Below, in pieces: positions 7,716 through 15,952 of a DNA stretch of 64,000 nucleotides. A model generated the notes under the pieces. That model worked only from the letters and a program-made list of their open reading frames with translations. It ran no database searches and had not been told where the DNA came from. The position numbers and the translations under genes were made by a program. Every line of letters begins with the position of its first letter. Within the stretch, counting starts at the first letter, position 1. The stretch is taken from assembly GCA_963807155.1 (NCBI GenBank), contig CAWEAZ010000040.1, positions 1-64,000 on the forward strand. The letters run 5' to 3'. The stretch is from JACCZX01 sp963807155. GTDB taxonomy: Bacteria; Pseudomonadota; Gammaproteobacteria; Burkholderiales; Burkholderiaceae_F.

Positions 7716-10070
7716 TCAGCTTTCGCGCGCCGGCACCAGAATCTCGCGATTACCGTTGCTCTGCATCGCGGACACCATGCCGGCGCGCTCCATATCTTCC
7801 AGCAGGCGCGCGGCCCGGTTGTACCCGATGCGCAGGTGCCGCTGCACCAGCGAGATCGACGCCCGGCGATTCTTCAGCACGATCTCGACCGCCTGGTCGT
7901 ATAACGGATCGGCCTCATTTGCGTAGACACCACCCGCCGCGCCTGCTTCACCACTTTCTCCGTTCGCGTCCGGCGCTTCGAGTAAACCCTCAACGTACTG
8001 CGGCACGCCACGCGACTTCAGCATGTCGACCACGCGATGCACCTCCGCGTCCGCGACGAACGCACCGTGCACGCGCGTCGGCAAACCCGTGCCGGGTGCC
8101 AGATAGAGCATGTCGCCTTGGCCGAGCAGCGACTCCGAGCCCATCTGGTCGAGGATCGTGCGCGAATCGACGCGGCTCGAGACCTGGTACGAAATTCGCG
8201 CCGGAATATTGGCCTTGATCAGGCCGGTGATGACGTCGACCGACGGCCGCTGCGTTGCCAGTATCAAGTGCATGCCCGATGCCCGCGCCTTCTGCGCAAT
8301 GCGCGCGATCAGCTCCTCGACCTTCTTGCTGGACACCATCATCAGATCGGCCAGCTCATCGATCACGACCACGATCATCGGCAGTGTGTCGAGCGGCTCG
8401 GGTTCCGCAGGCGTCAGCGAAAATGGATTCGCGATGAACTCGCCCTTCGCGCGCGCGTCAGCGATTTTCTGGTTGTAGCTCGTCAGGCTGCGCACACCGA
8501 GCTTGCTCAACAACCGGTAACGCTTGTCCATCTCGCCGACACACCATTGCAGCGCATTGCCAGCGTCTCGCATGTCGGTCACGACGGGTGCCAGCAAGTG
8601 CGGGATGCCTTCGTACACCGACAGCTCCAACATCTTCGGATCGATCAGGATCATCCGTACCTGCGACGGATCGGCCTTGTAGAGAATCGAAAGAATCATC
8701 GCGTTGATGCCGACCGACTTCCCGGAACCCGTCGTTCCGGCCACCAACAAGTGAGGCATGCGTGCCAGATCGACCACGACCGGCTTGCCCGAGATGTCCT
8801 TGCCCAGCCCCAAAGTCAGCAGCGAATGGCTTTCGTTATAGATGACCGAGCCGAGAATCTCGGAGAGCTTGACGACTTGCCGTCGCGGGTTGGGCAACTC
8901 GAGTCCCATCAGATTCTTGCCGGGGATCGTCTCGACGACACGAATCGATACCAGCGACAGCGCACGCGCCAGGTCTTTCGCAAGGTTGACGATCTGGCTG
9001 CCCTTGACGCCCACTGCGGGCTCGATCTCGTAGCGCGTGATCACCGGTCCGGGGTACGCGGCGACGACGACAGCTTCAACGTTGAAGTCGCGCAGCTTCT
9101 TTTCGATCAGACGCGACGTGAACTCGAGCGTTTCGGTCGAGATCGCTTCCAGATTGGGGGGCGGCTCATCGAGCAGGTCCAAAGGAGGTAAACGCGCGTC
9201 GGCCATCTCGGCGAACAGCGGTACCTGCTTCTCTTTCTGCTTGCGCTCTGACGGCTTGACGTGTGGCGGCGTGCGCTCGATGTGCACCGGCGGCGCTTCG
9301 TCGATGCGCTCGCGCTCATCGCTGAGGGCCGCTTCGCGCACTTTGGCCGCAGCCTCGCCGATCGCCCGGTCTTCGGCCTCCTCGCGCTTATGACGGGCGC
9401 GGCGCAAAAAGCCTTCGAGAAATCCGCCGAACCGTTCGGCGACCGCAAGCCAGGAAAAGTCCAGGAACAGCGACAGGCCGATCGCGATAGACACCAGCAT
9501 GATCACTGTGGCGCCGGTGAATCCAACCCCCGCTTGCAGAAGCTGCGCGACCAAGCTGCCGACAACACCCCCCGGTGAACCCGGCAAAGGAAGTCCAAGC
9601 GTGTGAAAGCGAAGCGTCTCAAGACTGACTGCGCCGAAAAGCAACAGCACGAAGCCGATGCCGTGCGCATAGGCAGGTAGATCGTCGTTCAGCGGATCTC
9701 CGCTCGCCGTCCGGTGCAGTTTGCGAAATCCGCGCACAACCGTGATCGCGAGGCCGAACACCAGCAGATACGCCGACAGGCCGAACAGCAACAATGCAAT
9801 GTCGGCCACCCAGGCTCCTAATCGGCCTCCGATGTTGCGCACTCCGGCCGCGCCGGCGGTATGGGTGAACGCGGGATCGTCACTGCTGAAAGTGACGAGC
9901 ATTGCAAACAACGCAACGGCCACGACGGCGCCCACAATCCATCCGGCTTCGGACAGCAGGCGTCCAAAGCGGTCGTCGCCCTCCGAGCCTACCGGCGCGG
10001 CGCGCGAACGCAGCCACACGCCGTCGGCCGCGCGTTGCGCGCTGCTCCCCACTTTCGCCCTTGCCGCCAT
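7716..10070 (-). CDS. ftsK: DNA translocase FtsK
   Basis: Septum-anchored motor that pumps the terminus region and activates XerCD recombination at dif. From ATG 10070 it has 784 residues. The open frame goes 51 codons further upstream, but that part is arginine-rich with no membrane character and overlaps the divergent promoter region. Membrane helices lie at about 43-61, 85-113, 136-152 and 180-204. A charged linker follows, then the RecA-like motor with Walker A GTTGSGKS at 445-452 and Walker B IVVVIDEL at about 567-573. The C-terminal winged-helix gamma domain (SLVQRHLRIGYNRAARL) reads the polar KOPS sequences. The linker is short compared with E. coli FtsK. Confidence 0.96.
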   Translation of the reverse strand: MAARAKVGSSAQRAADGVWLRSRAAPVGSEGDDRFGRLLSEAGWIVGAVVAVALFAMLVTFSSDDPAFTHTAGAAGVRNIGGRLGAWVADIALLLFGLSAYLLVFGLAITVVRGFRKLHRTASGDPLNDDLPAYAHGIGFVLLLFGAVSLETLRFHTLGLPLPGSPGGVVGSLVAQLLQAGVGFTGATVIMLVSIAIGLSLFLDFSWLAVAERFGGFLEGFLRRARHKREEAEDRAIGEAAAKVREAALSDERERIDEAPPVHIERTPPHVKPSERKQKEKQVPLFAEMADARLPPLDLLDEPPPNLEAISTETLEFTSRLIEKKLRDFNVEAVVVAAYPGPVITRYEIEPAVGVKGSQIVNLAKDLARALSLVSIRVVETIPGKNLMGLELPNPRRQVVKLSEILGSVIYNESHSLLTLGLGKDISGKPVVVDLARMPHLLVAGTTGSGKSVGINAMILSILYKADPSQVRMILIDPKMLELSVYEGIPHLLAPVVTDMRDAGNALQWCVGEMDKRYRLLSKLGVRSLTSYNQKIADARAKGEFIANPFSLTPAEPEPLDTLPMIVVVIDELADLMMVSSKKVEELIARIAQKARASGMHLILATQRPSVDVITGLIKANIPARISYQVSSRVDSRTILDQMGSESLLGQGDMLYLAPGTGLPTRVHGAFVADAEVHRVVDMLKSRGVPQYVEGLLEAPDANGESGEAGAAGGVYANEADPLYDQAVEIVLKNRRASISLVQRHLRIGYNRAARLLEDMERAGMVSAMQSNGNREILVPARES

Positions 10071-10193
10071 TCGGGCGATTATAGGTTCCGAGATCAGCAA
10101 AATTCGTCGCCGCCACCGGGGTTTGGCACCGCACAGTTCGCGCTTCATCGGCAAGCGTTGCGATGCGCGCCCACACCGCGCAAAATCCGGCCT

Positions 10194-11337
10194 ATGAGCC
10201 CCCTGCTCGCGGTCCCAGCGCAAGGCGCACCCGACGGCGCGTCACTGACCGTCGCACGCACGGCCTTCACGCGCGTGATGAACCTGAAGTCGATCGCGAT
10301 CGTGTTTTATTTCTGCCTGCTGTTGATTCTCGGGCGGTTTGTAACCGCGTTGCACTACGAGCCGCTCGACCAGTGGGCGTTTGACCTCGTGCGGACAATG
10401 CGGCAGACGATGATCAGCGGCCTTCTCTTGCTGCTGGCGATTGCACTGACGGAAGCATTTGCCGCCGCCAAGGGCTTTATCGCCGCGGCGTGCGCTCGCG
10501 CTCGGTGTGCTTACGTGCGCCATCGCGGCGGCGGTCAGTGTGCCGGCGCGGCTGGTCGTGGCTGGGTTCCCCGTCGTCGAGCGGCTCAGCGAATATCCCG
10601 GTTTCTTCGCATCGACGTTTACTTTGTGGACGGCGATTGGCACGCTCGCGTATTGGTTTTTCAGTTCCATTCGCGCGGACCAGGAGGCGCGCTGCCGTCT
10701 CGCCGATGCCGAATGCCGGCAGCAGTCGTTGCAGGCGCAGATGTGCGAAGCGCAGCTGACCGCACTGCAGGCGCAAATTGAGCCGCACTTCTTGTTCAAC
10801 ACGCTCGCCAACGTAAAGCGGCTGTATGAAACAGCGCCTGACCAGGGGCGCGAAATGCTTGCCAGCCTGATCAACTATCTGCGCGCTGCGCTGCCGGCGA
10901 TGCGCGAATCGGGCTCGACGCTGGGGCGAGAGCTTGAGCTGGCACGTTCGTTCCTGACCATTTTGAAAATGCGAATGCGCGAACGCCTGGATTTTTCGAT
11001 CGATCATGACCCCGGCCTCGCCAACGCACGCGTGCCCCCGATGGTGTTGCCGACCCTGGTGGAAAATGCCATCAAGCACGGGCTGTCGCCATTGCCTGAA
11101 GGGGGCCGGATCGACATTCATGCGCGCCGCGACGGCGATGACTTGTTGGTCGAAGTGCGTGACAACGGCGCCGGTTTTTCCGGCAGCACGGGCGTCGGCG
11201 TGGGGTTGGCGAACACTCGTTCACGCCTGAGTGCGCTGTACGGCGCGCGCGCCAAAATGACGCTCACGGCCGGGGCTCCGCGCGGCGTCACCGCGTCGAT
11301 TCGTCTGCCCGTTGAATGGGAGCCAGCCGCAGCATGA
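10194..11337 (+). CDS. LytS/AlgZ-type membrane histidine kinase (one frame break)
   Basis: Sensor kinase of the His_kinase (PF06580) class that normally phosphorylates a LytTR regulator. About 380 residues after repair. Membrane helices lie in the N-terminal third (around SIAIVFYFCLLLILG and MISGLLLLLAIALTEA). The phospho-acceptor box is EPHFLFNTLANV with the His codon at 10786-10788. The ATPase half keeps the N-box (LVENAIKHG) and G-boxes (DNGAGF, GVGLANTRSRL). The frame moves by +1 near 10490-10495, where one extra G in a GCGC run would explain it. The start is uncertain: 10194, or the ATG at 10278. It overlaps the next gene by 4 bp (ATGA). Confidence 0.88.
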
Positions 11338-12467
11338 GCGCAGTACCGATCAACCCGAGTCAGGCCCTTCCCACGGCGGCGCCGCCTGCCACGCGATTGC
11401 GCTCGATACGCGTGACCCGAGGGCATGTAGTGGCGGTCTTGCTCGCGACCTTCGTGACATCGGTGCTGGATCTTGCGTTCTTGTTCGATAAGCTGGGCAA
11501 GCCGGGTATTTGGAAAATCTTGGCGTTCGAACCGATCGTATCGCTGTTGATTTACAGCTCGGCGCTGCTGGCGTGGCTGGTTGTTGCATCGGAGCCAAGT
11601 GAGCGCACCCGCTGGAGCAGGCTGGCCGCTGCGTCGGTATTGAGCGCGGCGCTGACCGCCGCCGTCACGATGCCGATTGCGAATGCAGTCGGCATTGAAC
11701 AGGTGTGGCAGGCGATGATGGAGAAGACAAAGCCGATGCCGCCGCACTGGCTGCGGTTCATCGGCAATACCGCGCAGCTTTCGCTCTTTGCGTTTCTGTT
11801 TATCGCGGCGGCTCAGAACATTCGCCTGCGCGCGGCGACACAGCGCGCGGTGCTGTCAGCGCAGCGCGCGCAGGCCACCATTGCACGCGAGGTCCTGGAA
11901 GCGCGACTGATCGCGATGCAGGCCCAGGTGGAGCCGCAGTTCCTGTTCGAGTCGCTGGTCGATATCGAGAAGCTGTATCGCAAGGATGCGCCGCAGGCGG
12001 CGCAGGATCTCGACCGGCTGATTACCTATCTGCGAGTCGCGTTGCCTCGCATGCGAGAGGCGGGCTCGACGATCGAGGCCGAAATCGATCTGGTCAAGGC
12101 GTACCTCGCCGTCGTCACGTCACTGCACGCAGGGCGCCCCGCGCTGTATGTGACGCTCCCTGACGAATGTCGGGCCGCGCGCTTCTATCCGATGCTGTTC
12201 CTGCCGCTGGTGCAGCGTGCAGTCAGGCAGCCGTCTGGCGAGCCGCCGGCGTCGATCAGAGTCGGCATAAGTCGGATCGACGATTACGTGGTGACGGTGT
12301 TGCGTTTCGACGATCTAGCCGGCTGTGCCGACGACGCCGAGCTCTCTCGTGTGCGTGAACGCCTCGCAGGTCTGTATGGAGGCGCCGCGTCGCTTGACTG
12401 TGCAGAGCGCGACGGGATGGTGCAGTTGACGATGCGTGTGCCGGCGGCGTCCGGTCCGGACTCGTGA
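11334..12467 (+). CDS. Degenerate LytS-type kinase paralogue (pseudokinase)
   Basis: Paralogue of the preceding kinase, 377 residues, with four to five predicted N-terminal membrane helices (about 32-52, 66-86, 99-121, 144-162). It aligns through the linker and phospho-acceptor helix, but the His is replaced: EPQFLFESLVDI, Gln202, codon CAG at 11937-11939. The N-box reads LVQRAVRQP instead of LVENAIKHG, and no DNGAGF or GLANTR box remains. The reading frame is intact over the full length, so it is probably expressed and selected. I infer a regulatory or sensing partner of the active kinase; it should not bind ATP or autophosphorylate. It overlaps both neighbours by 4 bp. Confidence 0.85.
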   Translation: MSAVPINPSQALPTAAPPATRLRSIRVTRGHVVAVLLATFVTSVLDLAFLFDKLGKPGIWKILAFEPIVSLLIYSSALLAWLVVASEPSERTRWSRLAAASVLSAALTAAVTMPIANAVGIEQVWQAMMEKTKPMPPHWLRFIGNTAQLSLFAFLFIAAAQNIRLRAATQRAVLSAQRAQATIAREVLEARLIAMQAQVEPQFLFESLVDIEKLYRKDAPQAAQDLDRLITYLRVALPRMREAGSTIEAEIDLVKAYLAVVTSLHAGRPALYVTLPDECRAARFYPMLFLPLVQRAVRQPSGEPPASIRVGISRIDDYVVTVLRFDDLAGCADDAELSRVRERLAGLYGGAASLDCAERDGMVQLTMRVPAASGPDS

Positions 12468-13216
12468 CCAGTCCTACGGCGATCGTCGCCGAGGACGAAG
12501 AGACATTGCGCCATCAGCTGGTCGAGCAACTCCAACAGCTATGGCCGGAGCTCGCGATCGTCGGTGAGGCCGCCGATGGGGTGCAGGCGTTACGGCTACT
12601 CGACGAACATCGTCCCGATGTGTTGTTTCTGGACATTCAGATGCCGGGTGCGACCGGTCTCGAAGTCGCGCGCCAGGCAAGCGGCCGTTGCCATGTGGTC
12701 TTCGTCACCGCGTACGACCAACATGCCGTTGCTGCTTTCGATCAGGGCGCTGTCGATTACGTTCTCAAGCCGGTATCGGCGGCGCGTTTGTTCACAGCAG
12801 TTTCGCGTGTCAAGGCACGGCTAGGCACGCCTCCAGCGCTGCTCGATGTCGCGCTCGAGAAGATCAGCTCGAATGCGCAGTCGTCGAAGCAGTATCTGCG
12901 CTGGATCAATGCCTCGGTCGGACAAAGCTTGAAACTGATTACGGTCGACGAAATCAGCTACTTTCAGGCCGACAACAAATACACACGCGTAGTCACCGGC
13001 GAGGGTGAAGCGCTGATTCGAAAGCCCTTGAAAGAGCTGGTCGACGAACTCGATCCGAACCAGTTTTGGCAGATCCATCGCTCAACGCTGGTCAATGCAA
13101 CGTCAATCGCCGGCGTCGCGCGCGATTTTCGTGGGCGAATGCTGGTGAAGCTGAAAACTCGTGTTGAAACCCTGCTCGTTTCTGACAGCTACACGCATCT
13201 TTTCCGTCAGATGTAG
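12464..13216 (+). CDS. LytTR-family response regulator
   Basis: Cytoplasmic transcription regulator of 250 residues. The receiver domain (about 5-120) has the acidic pair ED at 10-11, phospho-acceptor Asp57 in VLFLDIQMP, and the switch-region KP in YVLKPVSAARL. The DNA-binding LytTR domain (about 145-250) shows ISYFQADNKYTRV and FWQIHRSTLVN. The start is GTG at 12464, overlapping the pseudokinase stop (GTGA), so the three genes form one translationally coupled unit. It is paralogous to the AlgR-like regulator at 35342-36115. Target promoters are unknown. Confidence 0.93.
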   Translation: MTSPTAIVAEDEETLRHQLVEQLQQLWPELAIVGEAADGVQALRLLDEHRPDVLFLDIQMPGATGLEVARQASGRCHVVFVTAYDQHAVAAFDQGAVDYVLKPVSAARLFTAVSRVKARLGTPPALLDVALEKISSNAQSSKQYLRWINASVGQSLKLITVDEISYFQADNKYTRVVTGEGEALIRKPLKELVDELDPNQFWQIHRSTLVNATSIAGVARDFRGRMLVKLKTRVETLLVSDSYTHLFRQM

Positions 13217-13321
13217 CCCATTTCATTAGCCCAAATCCCGGAGGAAATCAGGCGCTCCAAACACCTTCAACATCGGCCGCGAACCTTAGAGTTTCCGGTC
13301 CGAATTAGTGTGGAGCGAGCC

Positions 13322-13441
13322 GTGGGTCCTTCGATACTGTTCTTTCTTGCCGGTGTGGTTGCAGTGGGCATTGCCGGGGCGGTTTACAAGGTCAACCGCC
13401 CTCAGGCGGGCTATCAAGAGCGCGACGACGCAGGCGAATGA
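13322..13441 (+). CDS. Tiny single-span membrane protein (39 aa)
   Basis: A 39-residue frame with one membrane helix (about residues 4-22, SILFFLAGVVAVGIAGAV) and a charged tail. The start is GTG 13322, because GGAG at 13312-13315 lies at a suitable distance. An in-frame GTG at 13310 has no site in front. It ends by overlapping the next small gene by 4 bp (ATGA at 13438-13441), the arrangement of translationally coupled genes. It follows the LytTR gene by about 105 bp. I recognise no family; the case rests on the helix, the ribosome site and the overlap. Confidence 0.55.
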   Translation: MGPSILFFLAGVVAVGIAGAVYKVNRPQAGYQERDDAGE

Positions 13442-13638
13442 AGGCCGCGCTGATCATCGGCGGCCTAGGAATTGCACTGGTTGTCATGACACCGGCCCTG
13501 CGCGCCCTTCTCTCGCGGTCGGGTTCCAGAATGAGCAACGAGGAGTACTTTGCGGCTGCTCGCAAGCGCGCGATTCGCTATCGGCTTGCCAAATCGGCAT
13601 CGAATCGAGGCGAGCCCGAAGTAAGGGGCGACGAGTAA
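13438..13638 (+). CDS. Small membrane protein (66 aa)
   Basis: Sixty-six residues: one hydrophobic helix at about 3-25 (AALIIGGLGIALVVMTPALRALL), written here as a span, then a basic, polar tail with NEEYFAAARKRAIRYRLAKS, which looks like an amphipathic cytoplasmic helix. The ATG at 13438 overlaps the stop of the 39-residue gene before it. It lies 90 bp upstream of trxB. No known family. It may belong with the kinase-LytTR module or be an unrelated small-protein pair in front of trxB. Confidence 0.6.
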   Translation: MKAALIIGGLGIALVVMTPALRALLSRSGSRMSNEEYFAAARKRAIRYRLAKSASNRGEPEVRGDE

Positions 13639-13728
13639 CGCGCTCGTTGCATTCTTAGCCCGCTTCGTTTCAGCCCAAGCGTCCCAATATAATTGCTTCG
13701 AACCAGCGAAGGGAATTAGCTGAGCGCC

Positions 13729-14715
13729 ATGACAACGACTAAACACGCACGCGTGCTGATTTTGGGTTCCGGCCCGGCCGGTTACACGGCTGCGGTCTAC
13801 GCCGCGCGTGCCAACTTGAAGCCGGTGTTGGTGACCGGTCTTGCGCAGGGCGGGCAGCTGATGACGACCACCGATGTCGACAATTGGCCTGCTGACGCGC
13901 AAGGCGTGCAAGGTCCCGAATTGATGACGCGTTTTTTGGCGCACGCCGAGCGCTTCAACACCGAGGTGATTTTCGACCACATTCATACCGCGAAGCTCGA
14001 CGAGCGGCCTTTGCGCTTGATCGGCGATTCGGCTGAATACACGTGCGATGCGTTGATCATCGCGACCGGCGCCAGTGCGATGTATCTGGGCCTGCCATCG
14101 GAGCAGGCGTTCATGGGTAAGGGTGTGTCGGGCTGCGCCACGTGCGATGGGTTTTTCTATAAGAACCAGGACGTCGCGGTCGTCGGTGGTGGCAACACCG
14201 CGATAGAAGAAGCCCTTTATCTGACCAACATCGCCAAGAAAGTGACGTTGATTCATCGGCGTGACAAGTTTCGCGCCGAAGCGATCAACGTCGATCACCT
14301 GATGCAAAAGGTCAAAGAAGGCAAGGTCGAGATGAGGACGTTCAACGTGCTCGACGAAGTGCTGGGTGACGACTCCGGCGTCAATGCGGTGCGCATCAAG
14401 AACACGCAGACCGGTGTTACCGAAAAGATTGCGCTGCAAGGCGTGTTCATTGCGATCGGGCACCGGCCGAACACCGAAATTTTTGCCGGCCAGTTGGAGA
14501 TGAATAACGGCTACATCATTACCAAGACCGGACTCGCCGGAATGGCGACCGCGACCAGCGTTGCCGGCGTTTTTGCCGCGGGCGACGTGCAGGATCACGT
14601 GTACCGGCAGGCGGTTACCAGCGCCGGCACCGGCTGCATGGCGGCGCTCGACGCTCAGAAATATCTGGAGAACCTTGAAGCCGTCGCCCCGGCTCCCGAA
14701 GCGCTGGCCGCATGA
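13729..14715 (+). CDS. trxB: Thioredoxin-disulfide reductase
   Basis: NADPH-dependent flavoenzyme that reduces thioredoxin in the cytoplasm. It has 328 residues. The FAD-binding GSGPAGYTAAVYAARA is at 13-28, the redox-active pair CATC at 136-139, the NADPH-binding GGGNTAIEEALYL at about 157-169, and the second FAD motif GVFAAGDVQD near residue 285. It follows the two tiny membrane genes and precedes the Smr gene. In many betaproteobacteria trxB faces ftsK directly; here the kinase-LytTR module lies between them. Confidence 0.97.
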   Translation: MTTTKHARVLILGSGPAGYTAAVYAARANLKPVLVTGLAQGGQLMTTTDVDNWPADAQGVQGPELMTRFLAHAERFNTEVIFDHIHTAKLDERPLRLIGDSAEYTCDALIIATGASAMYLGLPSEQAFMGKGVSGCATCDGFFYKNQDVAVVGGGNTAIEEALYLTNIAKKVTLIHRRDKFRAEAINVDHLMQKVKEGKVEMRTFNVLDEVLGDDSGVNAVRIKNTQTGVTEKIALQGVFIAIGHRPNTEIFAGQLEMNNGYIITKTGLAGMATATSVAGVFAAGDVQDHVYRQAVTSAGTGCMAALDAQKYLENLEAVAPAPEALAA

Positions 14716-14754
14716 CCGCGGTCTTTGGAAATCGACACGCAGGATCGACGGTGT

Positions 14755-15411
14755 ATGACAGAAAAGTTCACCCAGCTTGCGCAGCTCGAATCGCTGCGCG
14801 ACGCTCTGGTTAGCAAAGCCCGGGAGCAGGAGCGGGCCGCCACGGAGCTTCGCGCGCGCGAGGTCCAGACGCTAAGAGCGGTTGATGAGTTCCGCGATGC
14901 GGTCGGGGACGTGACACCGCTGAACGGCCACACGCGCGTTGAGCACAAACGCACTCCGCACCCGCCGATCGCGCACAAGCGACGCGAGGATGATCAATTG
15001 GTGCTGGTCGCTTCGGTGTCGGATGAATTCGAGATCGACACGCTTCTGCACACCGACGACGAACTGTCGTTTCGTCGGCCCGGCGTTGGCGCCGACGTTC
15101 TGCGCAAATTGCGCCGTGGCGAATGGGTGATTCAAGACGAGATCGACTTGCACGGCTGCCGTACTGATGAAGCGCGTGAGTTGCTCGCGAGCTTCATGCG
15201 CGACGCAGGCAAGCGCGGATTGCGCTGCATTCGCGTTGTGCACGGCAAGGGATTGGGGTCTAAAGGACGTCAGCCTGTGCTGAAGGGAAAAACGAAGGTG
15301 TGGCTCGCGCAGCGCGAAGACGTTATCGCGTTCTGCCAGGCGCGATCGACCGAAGGCGGCAGCGGCGCGCTAATCGTTTTGTTAAAGCCGACCAGCGGGA
15401 AGACACTGTAG
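14755..15411 (+). CDS. Smr-domain protein (predicted nuclease)
   Basis: A 218-residue cytoplasmic protein. The N-terminal 90 residues are charged, with a coiled-coil-like stretch (ALVSKAREQERAATELRA). The C-terminal Smr domain has the conserved DLHGCRTDEARELL, then RVVHGKGLGSKG and the end segment with FCQA and GALIVLLK. Smr domains of the MutS2 type have nicking endonuclease or RNA-cleaving activity; here the role is inferred from the fold only. The ATG at 14755 is preferred to an in-frame ATG at 14725 because the family starts with a short acidic region. It follows trxB by about 40 bp. Confidence 0.88.
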   Translation: MTEKFTQLAQLESLRDALVSKAREQERAATELRAREVQTLRAVDEFRDAVGDVTPLNGHTRVEHKRTPHPPIAHKRREDDQLVLVASVSDEFEIDTLLHTDDELSFRRPGVGADVLRKLRRGEWVIQDEIDLHGCRTDEARELLASFMRDAGKRGLRCIRVVHGKGLGSKGRQPVLKGKTKVWLAQREDVIAFCQARSTEGGSGALIVLLKPTSGKTL

Positions 15412-15421
15412 GCAACCGGTC

Positions 15422-15760
15422 TTAGACCGCGGCTTCACCCTCTTCGCCGGTACGAATCCGAATCACCTGCTCGACCGCGCGGACGAAGATTTTCCCGTCG
15501 CCGATTTTTCCGGTGCGCGCCGCCTTGGTGATTGCTTCGATCGCGCGATCGGTCAGTGAATCGGGGACGACGGCTTCGACTTTGACCTTCGGCAGAAAAT
15601 CCACGACGTACTCCGCACCACGGTACAGCTCGGTGTGTCCCTTTTGGCGGCCGAAGCCCTTGACTTCGGTGACCGTCAGCCCGGTGACGCCGACATCGGC
15701 GAGCGCCTCGCGCACTTCGTCGAGCTTGAACGGCTTAATGATTGCAGTGATCTGTTTCAT
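15422..15760 (-). CDS. glnB: Nitrogen regulatory protein P-II
   Basis: Trimeric signal protein that reports nitrogen (2-oxoglutarate and ATP/ADP) and energy state. It has 112 residues, the exact family size. It begins MKQITAIIKPFKLDEVREAL; the T-loop carries the uridylylation target Tyr51 in RGAEYVVDF; the B-loop is KAARTGKIGDGKIFV, and the C-terminus has RIRTGE. It lies about 190 bp behind nadE on the same strand, a neighbourhood common in betaproteobacteria and sensible because NAD synthetase here uses glutamine. glnB and glnK cannot be separated on sequence alone; the context favours glnB. Confidence 0.94.
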   Translation of the reverse strand: MKQITAIIKPFKLDEVREALADVGVTGLTVTEVKGFGRQKGHTELYRGAEYVVDFLPKVKVEAVVPDSLTDRAIEAITKAARTGKIGDGKIFVRAVEQVIRIRTGEEGEAAV

Positions 15761-15952
15761 CGTCGCTTCCGCGTTGGTTTGGCCGATTGTAGTGGCCTAT
15801 GACAGCCAATTCGAAAGTGCCTTGCACGTCGGGGCGGCCGATTGCTTTGTCGCTCGCCTTGCGAATATGCGTCGGCTATTCGACGCGGCTCGCTTCGCGC
15901 ACTCGGCGCGCCCGGACGCGCCCTTCCCTTCCGAATCGACTGTCATAGACCA

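Noticed and set aside
8037..9191. A 384-codon open frame on the plus strand
   Set aside because: It lies fully antisense to ftsK, is rich in Arg and His, and has no ribosome site. It is a GC-driven shadow of ftsK.
13465..14598. A 377-codon minus-strand open frame
   Set aside because: Antisense to trxB with low-complexity composition and no family match; trxB has every active-site motif on the other strand.
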